A stretch of 64,000 nucleotides of DNA from Mycobacterium europaeum (GCF_002102155.1 NZ_LQOU01000032.1:146401-210400); one strand, 5' to 3'; positions 1 through 8,704 are shown, numbered from the stretch's first letter. Made by a program: numbers and translations. The notes: generated from the sequence alone by a model not told the origin.

Positions 1-1566
1 GTGGTGGCGACGCCGTGCCCGCTGTTGCTGGCCGCACCGGTCGCCATCGTGTCGGGGCTGTCGCGGGCGTCGCGGCGCGGGGTGGTGATCCGCGGCGGCG
101 GCGCTCTGGAAAACCTCGGCCAAGCAACCACTTTGGTGATGGACAAGACCGGCACCCTGACCATGGGGCGCCCGGTGGTCATCGACGTCGCCGCCGCCCC
201 CGGGCGCGACGCGATCGCGATCCTGCGGATGGCGGCCTCGGTGGACCAGATGTCCCCGCATGTGCTGGCCGAGGCGATCGTCACCGCCGCGCGGGACCGC
301 GATCTGCAGCTGTCGCTTCCCACCGAGGTGGTCGAGGAACCCGGCCGCGGCGTCACCGCCACCCTGGACGGTCACCGGGTGCACGTCGGCAAACTCGCGC
401 ACGACATCGCGAACACCGAATGGGCCAGGGCGGTGGTCAATCGCGCCCTGCTCGACGGCGCCGCCATCGCCTGGGTCTGCGTCGACGGGCGGCCCACGGG
501 CGCGGTGCTGCTGCGCGACCCGCTGCGTCGCCACGCCCCGCGCACCCTGCGCCGGTTACGCGAGGCGGGGCTGAACCGATTGGTCATGCTCACCGGGGAC
601 CGCACCGAGCCGGCCCGCGAGGTCGCGGCCGTCCTGGGATTGGACGACGTGTACGCCGAACAAAGCCCGGCCGACAAGGTGGCCGCCGTCCGCGTCGAGA
701 AGGACCGCGCGGTGACCGTGATGGTGGGCGACGGGGTCAACGACGCCCCCGCGCTGGCGGCGGCCAGCGTCGGCGTGGCGATGGGCGCCCGCGGCGCCAC
801 CGCATCCTCGGAGGCGGCCGCCATCGTCTTGACCACCGACCGACTGGAGCGGCTCGCCGATGCGATGGACATCGCCCGGTGGTCACGGCGCATCGCCGTG
901 CAGAGCGCGGTCGTCGGCATGGCCCTGTCGCTGGCCGCGATGGCCGTCGCCGCCGTGGGGTGGCTGCCACCGGCCGTCGGTGCGCTGGTGCAGGAGGGCA
1001 TCGACGTCGCCGTGATCCTCAACGCGCTGCGCGCCCTGCGCGGCAATCCCGACATCGAGGTCGATCTGCCCGCGACCACCGAGCAGCTGTTGCGGCGCTT
1101 CGACGCCGAACACGACGAGCTGCGCGACGCCGTGGATCTGTTGCGCGGCGCCGCCGACCGGCTGGCCGACGGGGCCGATCAGCCGGCGATGGAAGCGGTC
1201 CGCCACGCCCACACGGTGCTCACCGAGCGGATCATCCCGCACGAACGCGCCGAGGAGTCGGAGCTCTATCCGGCGCTGGCATATCCGCTGGGCACCAGCG
1301 AAGCGACCGCGCCGATGAGCCGGACCCATGCCGAGATCCAGCGACTCTCCGACCGGATCGGCGCGCACCTGGCGTTGGCCCAAAGCGGCGGAGGGATCGG
1401 CCCCGACCAGGTCGACGACCTGCTCGCGTGCCTCTACGGGCTGCACGCCCTGCTGCGCCTGCATTTCCTGCAGGAGGAGGAGAGCTACTTCACCCTGGCC
1501 GAGGACGAGCCCGCTCCGGCACGGTCGGAGAGCCGTCAGGCCTTGGGGCACAAGCTATCCCGCTGA
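1..1566 (+). CDS. Heavy-metal P-type ATPase, C-terminal part, fused to a hemerythrin (HHE) domain; partial
   Basis: The reading frame is open from the first base, so the N-terminus lies outside the window. The 521 visible residues begin in the membrane segment carrying the metal-binding TPCPLLLAAP motif (CPx type). They continue through the phosphorylation loop DKTGTLT (D48) and the hinge MVGDGVNDAPA (241-251) to the last two membrane helices (about 296-345). An ATP-driven export or uptake pump for a soft metal ion is therefore likely, but the substrate cannot be read. Residues about 365-510 form a hemerythrin-like four-helix domain with H371, H414 and E418, H443, H482, H488 and E492 in the expected order for a di-iron site. 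Such a domain could sense oxygen, NO or iron. The stop overlaps the end of the convergent PPE gene by 12 nt. Confidence 0.9.
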   Translation: MVATPCPLLLAAPVAIVSGLSRASRRGVVIRGGGALENLGQATTLVMDKTGTLTMGRPVVIDVAAAPGRDAIAILRMAASVDQMSPHVLAEAIVTAARDRDLQLSLPTEVVEEPGRGVTATLDGHRVHVGKLAHDIANTEWARAVVNRALLDGAAIAWVCVDGRPTGAVLLRDPLRRHAPRTLRRLREAGLNRLVMLTGDRTEPAREVAAVLGLDDVYAEQSPADKVAAVRVEKDRAVTVMVGDGVNDAPALAAASVGVAMGARGATASSEAAAIVLTTDRLERLADAMDIARWSRRIAVQSAVVGMALSLAAMAVAAVGWLPPAVGALVQEGIDVAVILNALRALRGNPDIEVDLPATTEQLLRRFDAEHDELRDAVDLLRGAADRLADGADQPAMEAVRHAHTVLTERIIPHERAEESELYPALAYPLGTSEATAPMSRTHAEIQRLSDRIGAHLALAQSGGGIGPDQVDDLLACLYGLHALLRLHFLQEEESYFTLAEDEPAPARSESRQALGHKLSR

Positions 1567-2697
1567 CGGCGGTCGCTTCATGACCGTGCCGGGAAGCTCC
1601 GCGCCGATCTCGATGTCGTCGTAATCCCGGCCTTCGCCGCGGCCATTTTTGGCACCCAGCGGCGGCCGCATCGGGGCCACCGGGATCGCGGGCGGCTGCG
1701 CTGCGCCCGGTGGAAGCGGGGACACCGCCGAGACCAGCTGCACCGGCGGCTGGACGCCGGACAGCATCCCCACCGTCGCGGGCGGCATGCTCAGCTTGCC
1801 CACCAAGACGGAGACCCCCAGCGTGCCGCGCGGTGCCAGCAACGAATTGGCGGAGCCGAGGGCGCTCACAAACCTGGCCTCCGCGGAGGCCAACGCGGCC
1901 GAGCCCTCCGCCAGGCCCTGCCCGATGTCGGTGCTGACCCCCTGAAGCGCCTGGGCGGCGGTGACCTGCGCGATGTAGCTGAGCAGGTTGACGGGGAGAC
2001 CTCCCGCGATGATCTGGTTGCCCCACGTGCTGAAATACCCGAACCAGCCCTTGTTGGGGTCGAACGGGGTGACGCCGAGCGCGTCGAGCACCGACCCGGT
2101 GCCGGTGGTCGACGAGCTGGTCAGCGCGTTCGCGGTGGGTGCGATCGGGGCCTGCAGGGACACCGCCGAGGGGTTGGCCACCTGCGGCGGTGACGAGAGC
2201 TGGGACAGCTTGACGGCGTTCAGTGACGTCGCGCCGTACCGGTACATCGCGGTGGAGTTGTTCACCCACATGGCGTCGTACTCCGCCTCAGTCTCGGCGA
2301 TCGCCGGAGCGTTGACGCCGAAGAAATTGGTGGCCAGCAGCAGCGCCAACCGCGCCCGGTTGGCCGCCACGACGGAGGGATGCACCACCGTCCAGTGGGT
2401 CAATTCGAATGCGGCGGTGACGATTTCCACCGACGTGGCGATTTCCTGGCACTGCACCGCGGTGGCGCGCAGCCAGGCGAGGTAGGGCTCGAACGCCTGG
2501 GCCATGGCCAGCGCGGACGGGCCGCGCCAGGTCGCCGTCGTCGACGCCAACTCCGAGGCATAGCTGCTTGCCGCCGCCTCCAGCGCGGCGCCGAGCTCAT
2601 GCCACGCGCCGGCGGCGTCAATCATCGACCAGGCGCCGGGTCCGGCGTGGATCAGCGCCGAGGTGATCTCGGGCGGCAGCAGCCCGAAATCGATCAC
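1555..2697 (-). CDS. PPE family protein
   Basis: This 380-residue protein starts MIDFGLLPPE, with the Pro-Pro-Glu signature at residues 8-10, and has a PPE helical domain of about 165 residues including the TWRGPSA WxG-type turn. PPE proteins are ESX (type VII) substrates found at the surface or secreted, usually paired with a PE partner. No PE gene is visible upstream. The C-terminal half has GVSVLVGKLSMPP, which resembles a degenerate PPE-SVP motif, and ends in a basic tail. It is a tandem paralogue of the next gene (shared TPFDPNKGWF/TPFDPNAGWF and YFSTWGNQ blocks) and lies 125 nt downstream of it on the same strand. Confidence 0.93.
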   Translation of the reverse strand: MIDFGLLPPEITSALIHAGPGAWSMIDAAGAWHELGAALEAAASSYASELASTTATWRGPSALAMAQAFEPYLAWLRATAVQCQEIATSVEIVTAAFELTHWTVVHPSVVAANRARLALLLATNFFGVNAPAIAETEAEYDAMWVNNSTAMYRYGATSLNAVKLSQLSSPPQVANPSAVSLQAPIAPTANALTSSSTTGTGSVLDALGVTPFDPNKGWFGYFSTWGNQIIAGGLPVNLLSYIAQVTAAQALQGVSTDIGQGLAEGSAALASAEARFVSALGSANSLLAPRGTLGVSVLVGKLSMPPATVGMLSGVQPPVQLVSAVSPLPPGAAQPPAIPVAPMRPPLGAKNGRGEGRDYDDIEIGAELPGTVMKRPPSAG

Positions 2698-2822
2698 GGG
2701 TCACCCGACCGGACAGGGCGCGCGGGTGGCGTCGCGCGGGCGCGATACAGGGCTCGCGCCGCCATTGACCTATCCGGCGGCGAAATGCGGCTTCCGGAGT
2801 GGTGAGGAACCATCGTCGCTCC

Positions 2823-3962
2823 TCATCCGCCGCTGGGGGGTCGGTGAATCACCTTCTTCGGGAGTTCCGCCCCGTATTCCTGATCCTCGAACTTCTGCTG
2901 TTTGCGCTTGCGCCAGCCGCTGCCCGCCGAGTTCGTCGCCGGCGCCATCATCGGCATCAGCGGCATCCCGGTCAGCCCCGCGTCGGCCGGCAGGGGCGAC
3001 ACCGACGAGGCCAGCTGCACCGGCGTCTGCGTCGCCGGGAGCAGCCCCACCACCGCGGGCGGGGCGGTCAGCTTGCCCAGCGAAACCCCGACCCCCATCG
3101 CGGCCGCGGGTGCGCCGCCCGGAGCGGCCGAGATCGCGCCGGCCAGCCGGGTCATCGACGCCGCCAGCGCCCCCTCGCCCTCCGAGAGCCCGAGGCCGAT
3201 GTCGCTGCCCACGCCCTGCAGAGCCTGGGCGGACGTGTTCTGCGCCAGGTAGCTCAGCATGTTGATCGGGAACCCCGACGAGATGAACTGGTTGCCCCAG
3301 GTGCTGAAGTAGCTGAACCAACCCGCGTTCGGGTCGAACGGGGTGGCGCCGAGCTGGTTGATGGCGTTCCCCGTGGTGCCCACCGTGGTGAGCAACGAAT
3401 TGGACACCGCGGCGTTCTGGTTGACCGCGGCCGTCGGGCTGCTGATGGTCAGCGGCGAATTGAATTGAGACAGCTGGCCCGTCGCCTGTGAGGAGGTGGC
3501 CTGGTACCGGGTCATGGCCGCCGAGTTGTTCGCCCACATGGTCTGGTATTCGTCTTGGGTCGCGGCGATCGCCGCGGTGTTCTGCCCGAAGCGGTTGGTG
3601 GCCAGCAGCTGCGCGAGCCGCGTCCGGTTGACGGCCACCACCGCCGGATGGACCACCGCCGCGCGGACGGCGGTGAAGGCCACCGCGGCGGATTCCGCCG
3701 AGGCGGCCGTTTGCTGGGCCTGCTGGGCGGTCTCGCGCAGCCAGATGAGGTAGGGCTGGACGGCCTGGAGCATCGCCATCGAGGAGGGGCCGTTCCACGA
3801 CTCGATCAACGACGAAAGAGCGGACGCATACACGGCAACCGAGTTCTCCAGCTCGACGGCCAAGTTCTGCCACGCGCCGGCGGCCTCGATCAGCGAACCC
3901 GCTCCCGGCCCGGAGTGGATTAGCGTCGAGGTGACCTCAGGCGGCGCGAATAAGTCCATCAC
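2823..3962 (-). CDS. PPE family protein, tandem paralogue
   Basis: The protein has 379 residues, starts MMDLFAPPEVTS (PPE at 7-9) and contains SWNGPSSM as the WxG-type motif. The middle is Asn/Gln/Ser/Thr-rich around residues 140-195, followed by the TPFDPNAGWFSYFSTWGNQ block shared with the downstream PPE. The SVP-like stretch near residue 290 (VGVSLGKLTAPP) is degenerate. A purine-rich AAGGTGAG precedes the ATG. It probably leads a two-gene PPE operon. No PE or ESX gene is adjacent, so the pairing partner must be encoded elsewhere. Which ESX system exports it is unknown. Confidence 0.93.
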   Translation of the reverse strand: MMDLFAPPEVTSTLIHSGPGAGSLIEAAGAWQNLAVELENSVAVYASALSSLIESWNGPSSMAMLQAVQPYLIWLRETAQQAQQTAASAESAAVAFTAVRAAVVHPAVVAVNRTRLAQLLATNRFGQNTAAIAATQDEYQTMWANNSAAMTRYQATSSQATGQLSQFNSPLTISSPTAAVNQNAAVSNSLLTTVGTTGNAINQLGATPFDPNAGWFSYFSTWGNQFISSGFPINMLSYLAQNTSAQALQGVGSDIGLGLSEGEGALAASMTRLAGAISAAPGGAPAAAMGVGVSLGKLTAPPAVVGLLPATQTPVQLASSVSPLPADAGLTGMPLMPMMAPATNSAGSGWRKRKQQKFEDQEYGAELPKKVIHRPPSGG

Positions 3963-4189
3963 ATCTCACCTTGTCTATGCCGAGTACGCGGCCGGTAAAT
4001 TACGCTTACCAGGTTGCAAACTGCCCGGAAATAATGGGCGTTCACCCCCCAGGGTGGCCCCCAGATCCTTCCGCGTCGAGTCCCGGACGGGACGAACGAT
4101 ATACCCCTGCCGTTAGGGTAACCAAAGCATTAACCCGGTGGGCCCGTTCCAGGCAGCCGATCAGCCCCCGCGACGGCTCTTTCAGACGG

Positions 4190-4420
4190 TCACCGCGGCG
4201 CCGCGGGCCGGCCGGCAGCCGGGTCCCGCCCAGGTGCGGCACGCCGACGTCGATGGGGTCGAACCGCGCCGGGATCTCGTTGAGTTCCTCGACGAGCAGG
4301 GTGTCGCCGGAGATGTAGAGCCGGCGCCCCGGCGATCCGTCGTCGGCGGCGACGTCAGGGTGAGGCTGGTGCCGCCCTGGGTGATCTTGTGCTGTCCCCA
4401 CGTCGGCCGGCGATGACCTC
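4190..4420 (-). pseudogene. Relic of an MBL-fold metallo-hydrolase
   Basis: On the minus strand one frame reads GRRLYISGDTLL, then EELNEIPARFDPIDVGVPHLGG, then TRLPAGP. This matches the middle of beta-lactamase-fold hydrolases of the SGDT...HLGGTR type. The preceding residues (about TWGQHKITQGGTSLTLTS) lie in another frame, so at least one frameshift separates them near 4330-4350. The start, the zinc-binding HxHxD motif and the C-terminus are missing. I infer a decayed gene fragment. Coordinates are approximate. Confidence 0.55.
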
Positions 4421-4549
4421 CCGGCCATCGCTACCGATCCAAAAGCCGGCAGGAAAGCGGTAGCGTCACTGGTTGCTGGCTGGGTTGTCGACGGCACTGC
4501 CACCGCAAGCACTCGGCACCGCCCAGCCGTGGGGTGACGGGAGGCAAGC

Positions 4550-4852
4550 ATGAAGCTCGGCATCGTTGGAGGGATCGTCGGAGGATTGGCCGCCCTGCTG
4601 ATGGCCGCGGGGCTGATCGCCGCCGCGCCGCCGGCCGGCGCCGGCTGCCAGTACGGCGGACCCGTCCTCAGCAAGTGCGATGGACCCGTCCAGCCGGACG
4701 GCACGTGGCAGCGGTGCGTCGCGGTGGCCCGATTGATTCCCAACGGCGCCAGCTCCTACCTGGTGCCCGACGGGCACTGCGACACGATGGGTCCCGACCA
4801 TCCCCCTTCGGATTTCACCTTCGCCGACCCGCCGACGCACATCGACGGCTGA
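4550..4852 (+). CDS. CDGP-domain small secreted protein
   Basis: This 100-residue protein begins with a charged residue and a long hydrophobic stretch (about residues 4-30) ending in PPAGAG, a plausible Sec signal peptide. The mature part has four cysteines (CQYGG, KCDGP, RCVAV, HCDTM), suggesting two disulfides, and contains the CDGP signature that names this mycobacterial family. The product is most likely exported to the cell envelope or medium. No function is established. AGGCA lies just ahead of the ATG. It stands between gene relics on both sides and shows no obvious operon. Confidence 0.8.
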   Translation: MKLGIVGGIVGGLAALLMAAGLIAAAPPAGAGCQYGGPVLSKCDGPVQPDGTWQRCVAVARLIPNGASSYLVPDGHCDTMGPDHPPSDFTFADPPTHIDG

Positions 4853-4897
4853 GGCCGGCAACGACTCCACACCCGTGGCTCAGGCGGGGCCCGGCCG

Positions 4898-5060
4898 TCA
4901 AAACGGTGGTGGGTCATCGGGGTCGATGGGTGGGGCGGGTCTGAAGTAGTTGGGGTGGCTGCTTTTCGGGCGGCGCGGGTTTGGCGGTTGTGGTGGCGTT
5001 CGGTGGCTATGCGGGTGGCGCGGTCTTGGGCGCGGGTGCGGTTCCTCGCGCCAGCCCCAC
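4898..5060 (-). pseudogene. C-terminal relic of a 13E12-type HNH endonuclease
   Basis: One minus-strand frame reads RTRAQDRATRIATERHHNRQ, then TRAARKAATPTT. After a single frame change near 4950 another frame continues NYFRPAPPIDPDDPPPF and stops at 4898. This is the usual basic, arginine-rich tail and PPPF end of the REP13E12 family HNH proteins of mycobacteria. The DUF222 and HNH domains are absent. I read it as a frameshifted terminal fragment left by a repeat-family gene. A relic of another basic protein is possible. Confidence 0.55.
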
Positions 5061-5296
5061 TAGGTTTTGAGTAAATGATGACTGTCGGCCTGGTTCGCGC
5101 ATTTCGCTTGGTTGTTGGCCGGGCTCGCCGCGGCCGTGGTGCTCGGCCCCAACTTCCCTCGCCGATCACCGCGGTGTCTGGCTCGGTTGATCATCTAATA
5201 GCGTTCATCCGTTGTTCACCTGACAGAATCACTGGCCTTCTTCTGGGTTCGCAGCTGTAGCTCAGCGAAACTGCTTGCTCCTCAAGACGGTTCACT
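5061..5296. other. Intergenic stretch without a recognised gene
   Basis: I see no recognisable gene here. A 38-codon plus-strand open stretch from 5082 to 5198 reads LSAWFAHFAWLLAGLAAA and ends ARLII before TAA. It is hydrophobic like a membrane-protein fragment but has no start signal and no family I recognise. From 5261 the frame of the following ATPase relic is already open. Confidence 0.5.
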
Positions 5297-5473
5297 TTGG
5301 TGTTCGTCTACGTCCCACCGCTGCAGACCCTGCTGGGAACCGCCGCATTACCGGCTACCGACCTGTTGCTACTGCTGCCGTATCCCTTTGTTGCCTGGGG
5401 CGCCGACGAGCTATGGCGCTACCTGTTGCGGCGCTCCGAATCGAGGCGGCAGCAAAAAGCAGCGTGCATCTGA
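5297..5473 (+). pseudogene. C-terminal relic of a cation-transporting P-type ATPase
   Basis: The frame reads LVFVYVPPLQTLLGTAALP, then ATDLLLLLPYPFVAWGADEL, then WRYLLRR and stops at 5473. This is the final luminal loop and last helix typical of P2/P3-type cation ATPases (YVPPLQ...GT and YPF..WGADE motifs). Everything upstream (phosphorylation, nucleotide and most membrane domains) is missing and a stop codon lies at 5258. It is therefore the tail of a deleted gene, sitting directly before the metal-transport operon that follows. Confidence 0.75.
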
Positions 5474-5658
5474 TACCCAGCGCTGCAACACACTTCGAGG
5501 CTTCCCGGGACACGCCGATGCCCTCGGTCAGAGCCGCCGAAGGGCACAAGGTCCCACCCGTGTCGGTGCGATCGGCCCTGTTGTCGTCGGGTCGCGCCGC
5601 CAAGAATGCAAGGGTGTGCCCCACCGGGCCAGGTCACAGATCAATCGGAGCGGTCCTC

Positions 5659-6987
5659 ATGAATAGATCCCGACCAGCATCAAGCACGGCCGCACCCCGG
5701 CCTGCCACGCAGATTCTGTTAACCAAACTGCTGGACCAGCCCTTGGTCGATCCTGACCGACACGCCGCCGGGGATGTGGCCGATGTGGTCGCGGAGCGTC
5801 GCAATGGCCGCGACTTGGTGATCACCGGATTGGTCGCCCGGATCGACGGTCGGCAAGTGTTCGTGCCGATGACGCGGCTGACGCTGCTTGAGGACGCCAT
5901 TGTCGTCGACACCAACGCCGGATTCGATGAGCCCTACCAACGGCGCCCTTCGGAGCTGCTGCTGGTCACCGATGTGCTCGGACGCCGCCTGCTCGATGCG
6001 CGGATCGGTAAGTTGGTGCGCGCCCGCGACATCGACCTGATGCTGTTGCACGGTCGCTGGACGGTCGCCTGGGTTGACGTGCAGTGGGGCGGCTGGTGGC
6101 ATCACCTGACTGGCCGACTCAATCACTACCGTGCGCACCGCAGGTGGGACGCACTCGAACCGCTCACCACCACCGAAGACGGCCCGACGGTAGGTCATTT
6201 CGGTGCCGGGATGGCCCGGCTGAAGGCCGCCGAAGTAGCCGATCTACTCGAAAACGCATCAACCGCAGAGACAAACGACATTCTCGGCGACTTGGCCAAC
6301 AATCCCGAACTGGAAGCCGAAGTGTTCGAAGAACTTGACGACGATCACATCACGAAGCTGTTGGAACTGCGCGACGATGCCGACATCGCCGCGTTGCTGA
6401 CACGCATGAGCGCCGACACCGCCGCTGACGCGATCGCCACGTTGTCCCGCGACCGACTGGTCCACGTACTGGATCTGCTGCAGGCCCACGATCGGGTCAA
6501 ATTATCGATGCTGCTGGGCTACAACCCCACTACTGCCGGGGGCCTGATGGGAGTCGACTTCCTCACCGCGCCAGGAAGTGCCGACGCCAAACATGTCCTG
6601 GCAAGCGTCTCCGACGCTACCGGGATGGAACCGCAGGCACTGAGCAACGTGTACCTGGTCGACGGACAGGGCCGGTTGACCGGCGCGGTTACCCTGCCAC
6701 AGCTGGTGCAGGCCACACCCGGCACCCCCGTCGACAAACTGGCCGACCATGACCCGATAAAGATCACCCCCGACGCCGACGCCGAGGACGCCGCCCTGCT
6801 GATGAGCGACCACAATCTCATCAGCTTGCCGGTCGTGGATCCGCAGGGCCGCATGATCGGGTTGATCACCGTCGATGACGTCCTGGAAACCACAATCCCC
6901 ATCGATTGGCGGCGCCGCGGCAGCGGATGGTCACCGCAGGTACTGGAAACCGATGACGCCGCAGCGAGACCGGACGAGAAGCCGTGA
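5659..6987 (+). CDS. PRC-barrel / MgtE-N / tandem CBS domain protein (soluble)
   Basis: The protein has 442 residues from the ATG at 5659, which has CGGAG 9 nt upstream. The frame is open further upstream, but that part overlaps the ATPase relic. Residues about 20-165 look like a PRC-barrel-containing region, about 175-295 match the right-handed superhelical MgtE intracellular N domain (repeated L..L..D/E helices, NPTTAGGLMGVDF), and about 300-425 form two CBS motifs ending GLITVDDVLE. The MgtE membrane channel domain is absent. In MgtE the N and CBS domains gate the pore in response to Mg2+, so a metal-sensing accessory role for the next gene is inferred. The downstream ATG is 1 nt past this stop. 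Confidence 0.85.
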   Translation: MNRSRPASSTAAPRPATQILLTKLLDQPLVDPDRHAAGDVADVVAERRNGRDLVITGLVARIDGRQVFVPMTRLTLLEDAIVVDTNAGFDEPYQRRPSELLLVTDVLGRRLLDARIGKLVRARDIDLMLLHGRWTVAWVDVQWGGWWHHLTGRLNHYRAHRRWDALEPLTTTEDGPTVGHFGAGMARLKAAEVADLLENASTAETNDILGDLANNPELEAEVFEELDDDHITKLLELRDDADIAALLTRMSADTAADAIATLSRDRLVHVLDLLQAHDRVKLSMLLGYNPTTAGGLMGVDFLTAPGSADAKHVLASVSDATGMEPQALSNVYLVDGQGRLTGAVTLPQLVQATPGTPVDKLADHDPIKITPDADAEDAALLMSDHNLISLPVVDPQGRMIGLITVDDVLETTIPIDWRRRGSGWSPQVLETDDAAARPDEKP

Positions 6988-6988
6988 C

Positions 6989-8704
6989 ATGGCGCATCCG
7001 CCAGCACGGTCGGCAAAGCAACCTGTACGCCCACCACGCCGACAGCACTCCCCGAAGTCAGTCTCCAAAACCACACAGGCTCAAGAGCCGATCCTGAACG
7101 GACAACCCGTCGATATCGACAGCACTGACATCGAAGGTGCGCTCGGGCGGGTCCGCGTTGCCCAATACAGCCAAGACGGCAGACACGGTCTTAAACGACG
7201 TCTGCTGACCTTTCTGGCGATTATGGGCCCCGGCCTGATCGTCATGATCGGTGACAACGACGCCGGCGGTGTGGCCACCTATGCGCAGGCCGGCCAGAAC
7301 TATGGCTACAGCCTGCTGTGGACGATGACGCTGCTGCTCCCAGTGTTGATCGTCATCCAGGAGATGGTGGTGCGCTTGGCTGCGGTGACCCAGATCGGCC
7401 ATGCCGTACTAGTCACCCAACGCTTCGGCCGCTTTTGGGGCTGGTTTTCTTCCGGCGATCTATTCGTGCTGAACTTCCTCACTCTGGTCACCGAATTCAT
7501 CGGGGTCGCTTTAGCGTTGGAGTATTTCCACATCAGCCGCACGGTCTCGGTGCCGATTTCCGCCGCGGCTTTGATCGCGATCACCGTGACCGGAAGCTTC
7601 CGCCGCTGGGAGCGTGCCATGTTCGCGTTCCTGGTCATCAACGTGCTGTTGGTACCGCTGCTGTGGTTGTCGCACCCGGACTATCGACAGGTCGCACGCG
7701 GCATCCTGGTGCCCGGTGTGCAGGGCGGGGTGTCTTCGGATGCGGTGTTGCTGATCATCGCCATCATCGGCACCACCGTGGCACCCTGGCAGCTGTTCTT
7801 CCAGCACGGCAATGTCATCGACAAGCGCATCACCCCGCGATTCCTGAACTACGAACGCGCCGACAACATCGTCGGGTCTATCATCACCCAGCTCGGTACC
7901 GTCGTGTTCATGGTCGCCGGGGCCGTCGCGGTGGCCGGCACACCGCTGGCAGGAAAATTCACCGACGCGCTCGGTGTCGCCTGCGCGCTCTCGGCGCACA
8001 GCCATTTCCTCGCAACGTGTTTCGCGGTCCTATTACTGGACGCCGGTATCGTCGGCGCGGCCGCGGTCACGCTGTCTTCCAGCTATGCCTTCGGTGACAT
8101 CTTCGGGGTGCACCACTCACTGCACCGCCGTTTCAGCGAAGCCAAGCCCTTCTACATCACCTACACGTTGCTGGTGATCCTCGCCGCGGCGCTGGTGCTG
8201 ATACCGCACGCCGCGCTCGGACTGATCACCATGGCGGTACAGGCGCTCGCCGGAGTCTTGCTTCCCGCGGCGTGCGCCTTCCTGCTGCTGCTGTGCAACG
8301 ACCGCCCGCTACTGGGGCCCTGGGTCAACCCGCGCTGGCTGAACATCCTGAGCAGCATCATCATTGGAGGCCTGCTGGTGCTGTCGTGCACGCTGATGAT
8401 CACCACGATCTTCCCCGCCACCGACACAACCGCCGTGCTGGCGGGGATCAGCTTCGCACTAATCATCGGGTCGGCAGTCGGGTTCACCACGCTGCGCCTC
8501 ACCAGCCGCTCATCGCCGGCGGGCGCGAAGCTCCCGCCCGTCGACCGATCCCAGCGGCCGGTGTGGCGCACCCCGCCGCTTGCCACCCTGCCGCCCTATC
8601 GCTGGTCACCGAGCCTCCGGCTCGCCATGGTCGTGCTTCGCGGCTATCTGATCGTGTGCGTGGCGCTACTGGTCATCAAGGTCGTGCAACTCAGCCACAC
8701 CTGA
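6989..8704 (+). CDS. Nramp-family divalent metal transporter with atypical metal-site motifs
   Basis: This 571-residue membrane protein starts with a polar tail of about 70 residues and has about eleven hydrophobic helices. The start at 6989 follows the upstream stop by one base; earlier ATGs in frame lie inside the upstream gene. TM1 reads MIGDNDAGGVATYAQAG, where Nramp proteins have DPGN (here D89-N90-D91-A92). TM6 reads TTVAPWQLFFQ, where classical Nramp proteins have MPH (here A265-P266-W267). The family imports Mn2+ or Fe2+ with protons. The loss of the TM6 methionine, which selects against Mg2+ and Ca2+, makes a different specificity, possibly Mg2+, plausible. Co-transcription with a MgtE-N/CBS protein supports that inference. 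Confidence 0.88.
   Translation: MAHPPARSAKQPVRPPRRQHSPKSVSKTTQAQEPILNGQPVDIDSTDIEGALGRVRVAQYSQDGRHGLKRRLLTFLAIMGPGLIVMIGDNDAGGVATYAQAGQNYGYSLLWTMTLLLPVLIVIQEMVVRLAAVTQIGHAVLVTQRFGRFWGWFSSGDLFVLNFLTLVTEFIGVALALEYFHISRTVSVPISAAALIAITVTGSFRRWERAMFAFLVINVLLVPLLWLSHPDYRQVARGILVPGVQGGVSSDAVLLIIAIIGTTVAPWQLFFQHGNVIDKRITPRFLNYERADNIVGSIITQLGTVVFMVAGAVAVAGTPLAGKFTDALGVACALSAHSHFLATCFAVLLLDAGIVGAAAVTLSSSYAFGDIFGVHHSLHRRFSEAKPFYITYTLLVILAAALVLIPHAALGLITMAVQALAGVLLPAACAFLLLLCNDRPLLGPWVNPRWLNILSSIIIGGLLVLSCTLMITTIFPATDTTAVLAGISFALIIGSAVGFTTLRLTSRSSPAGAKLPPVDRSQRPVWRTPPLATLPPYRWSPSLRLAMVVLRGYLIVCVALLVIKVVQLSHT

Noticed and set aside
4114..4130. IdeR box-like TTAGGGTAACC upstream of the PPE genes
   Set aside because: Only about half of the palindromic consensus is matched, which is insufficient.
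5250..5290. tRNA-like GTAGCTCAG string
   Set aside because: No acceptor stem, anticodon arm or T-loop can be folded around it.
5275..5658. N-terminal extension of the MgtE-N/CBS protein from 5275
   Set aside because: It overlaps the ATPase relic in another frame, is of biased composition, and the ATG at 5659 has a ribosome binding site.
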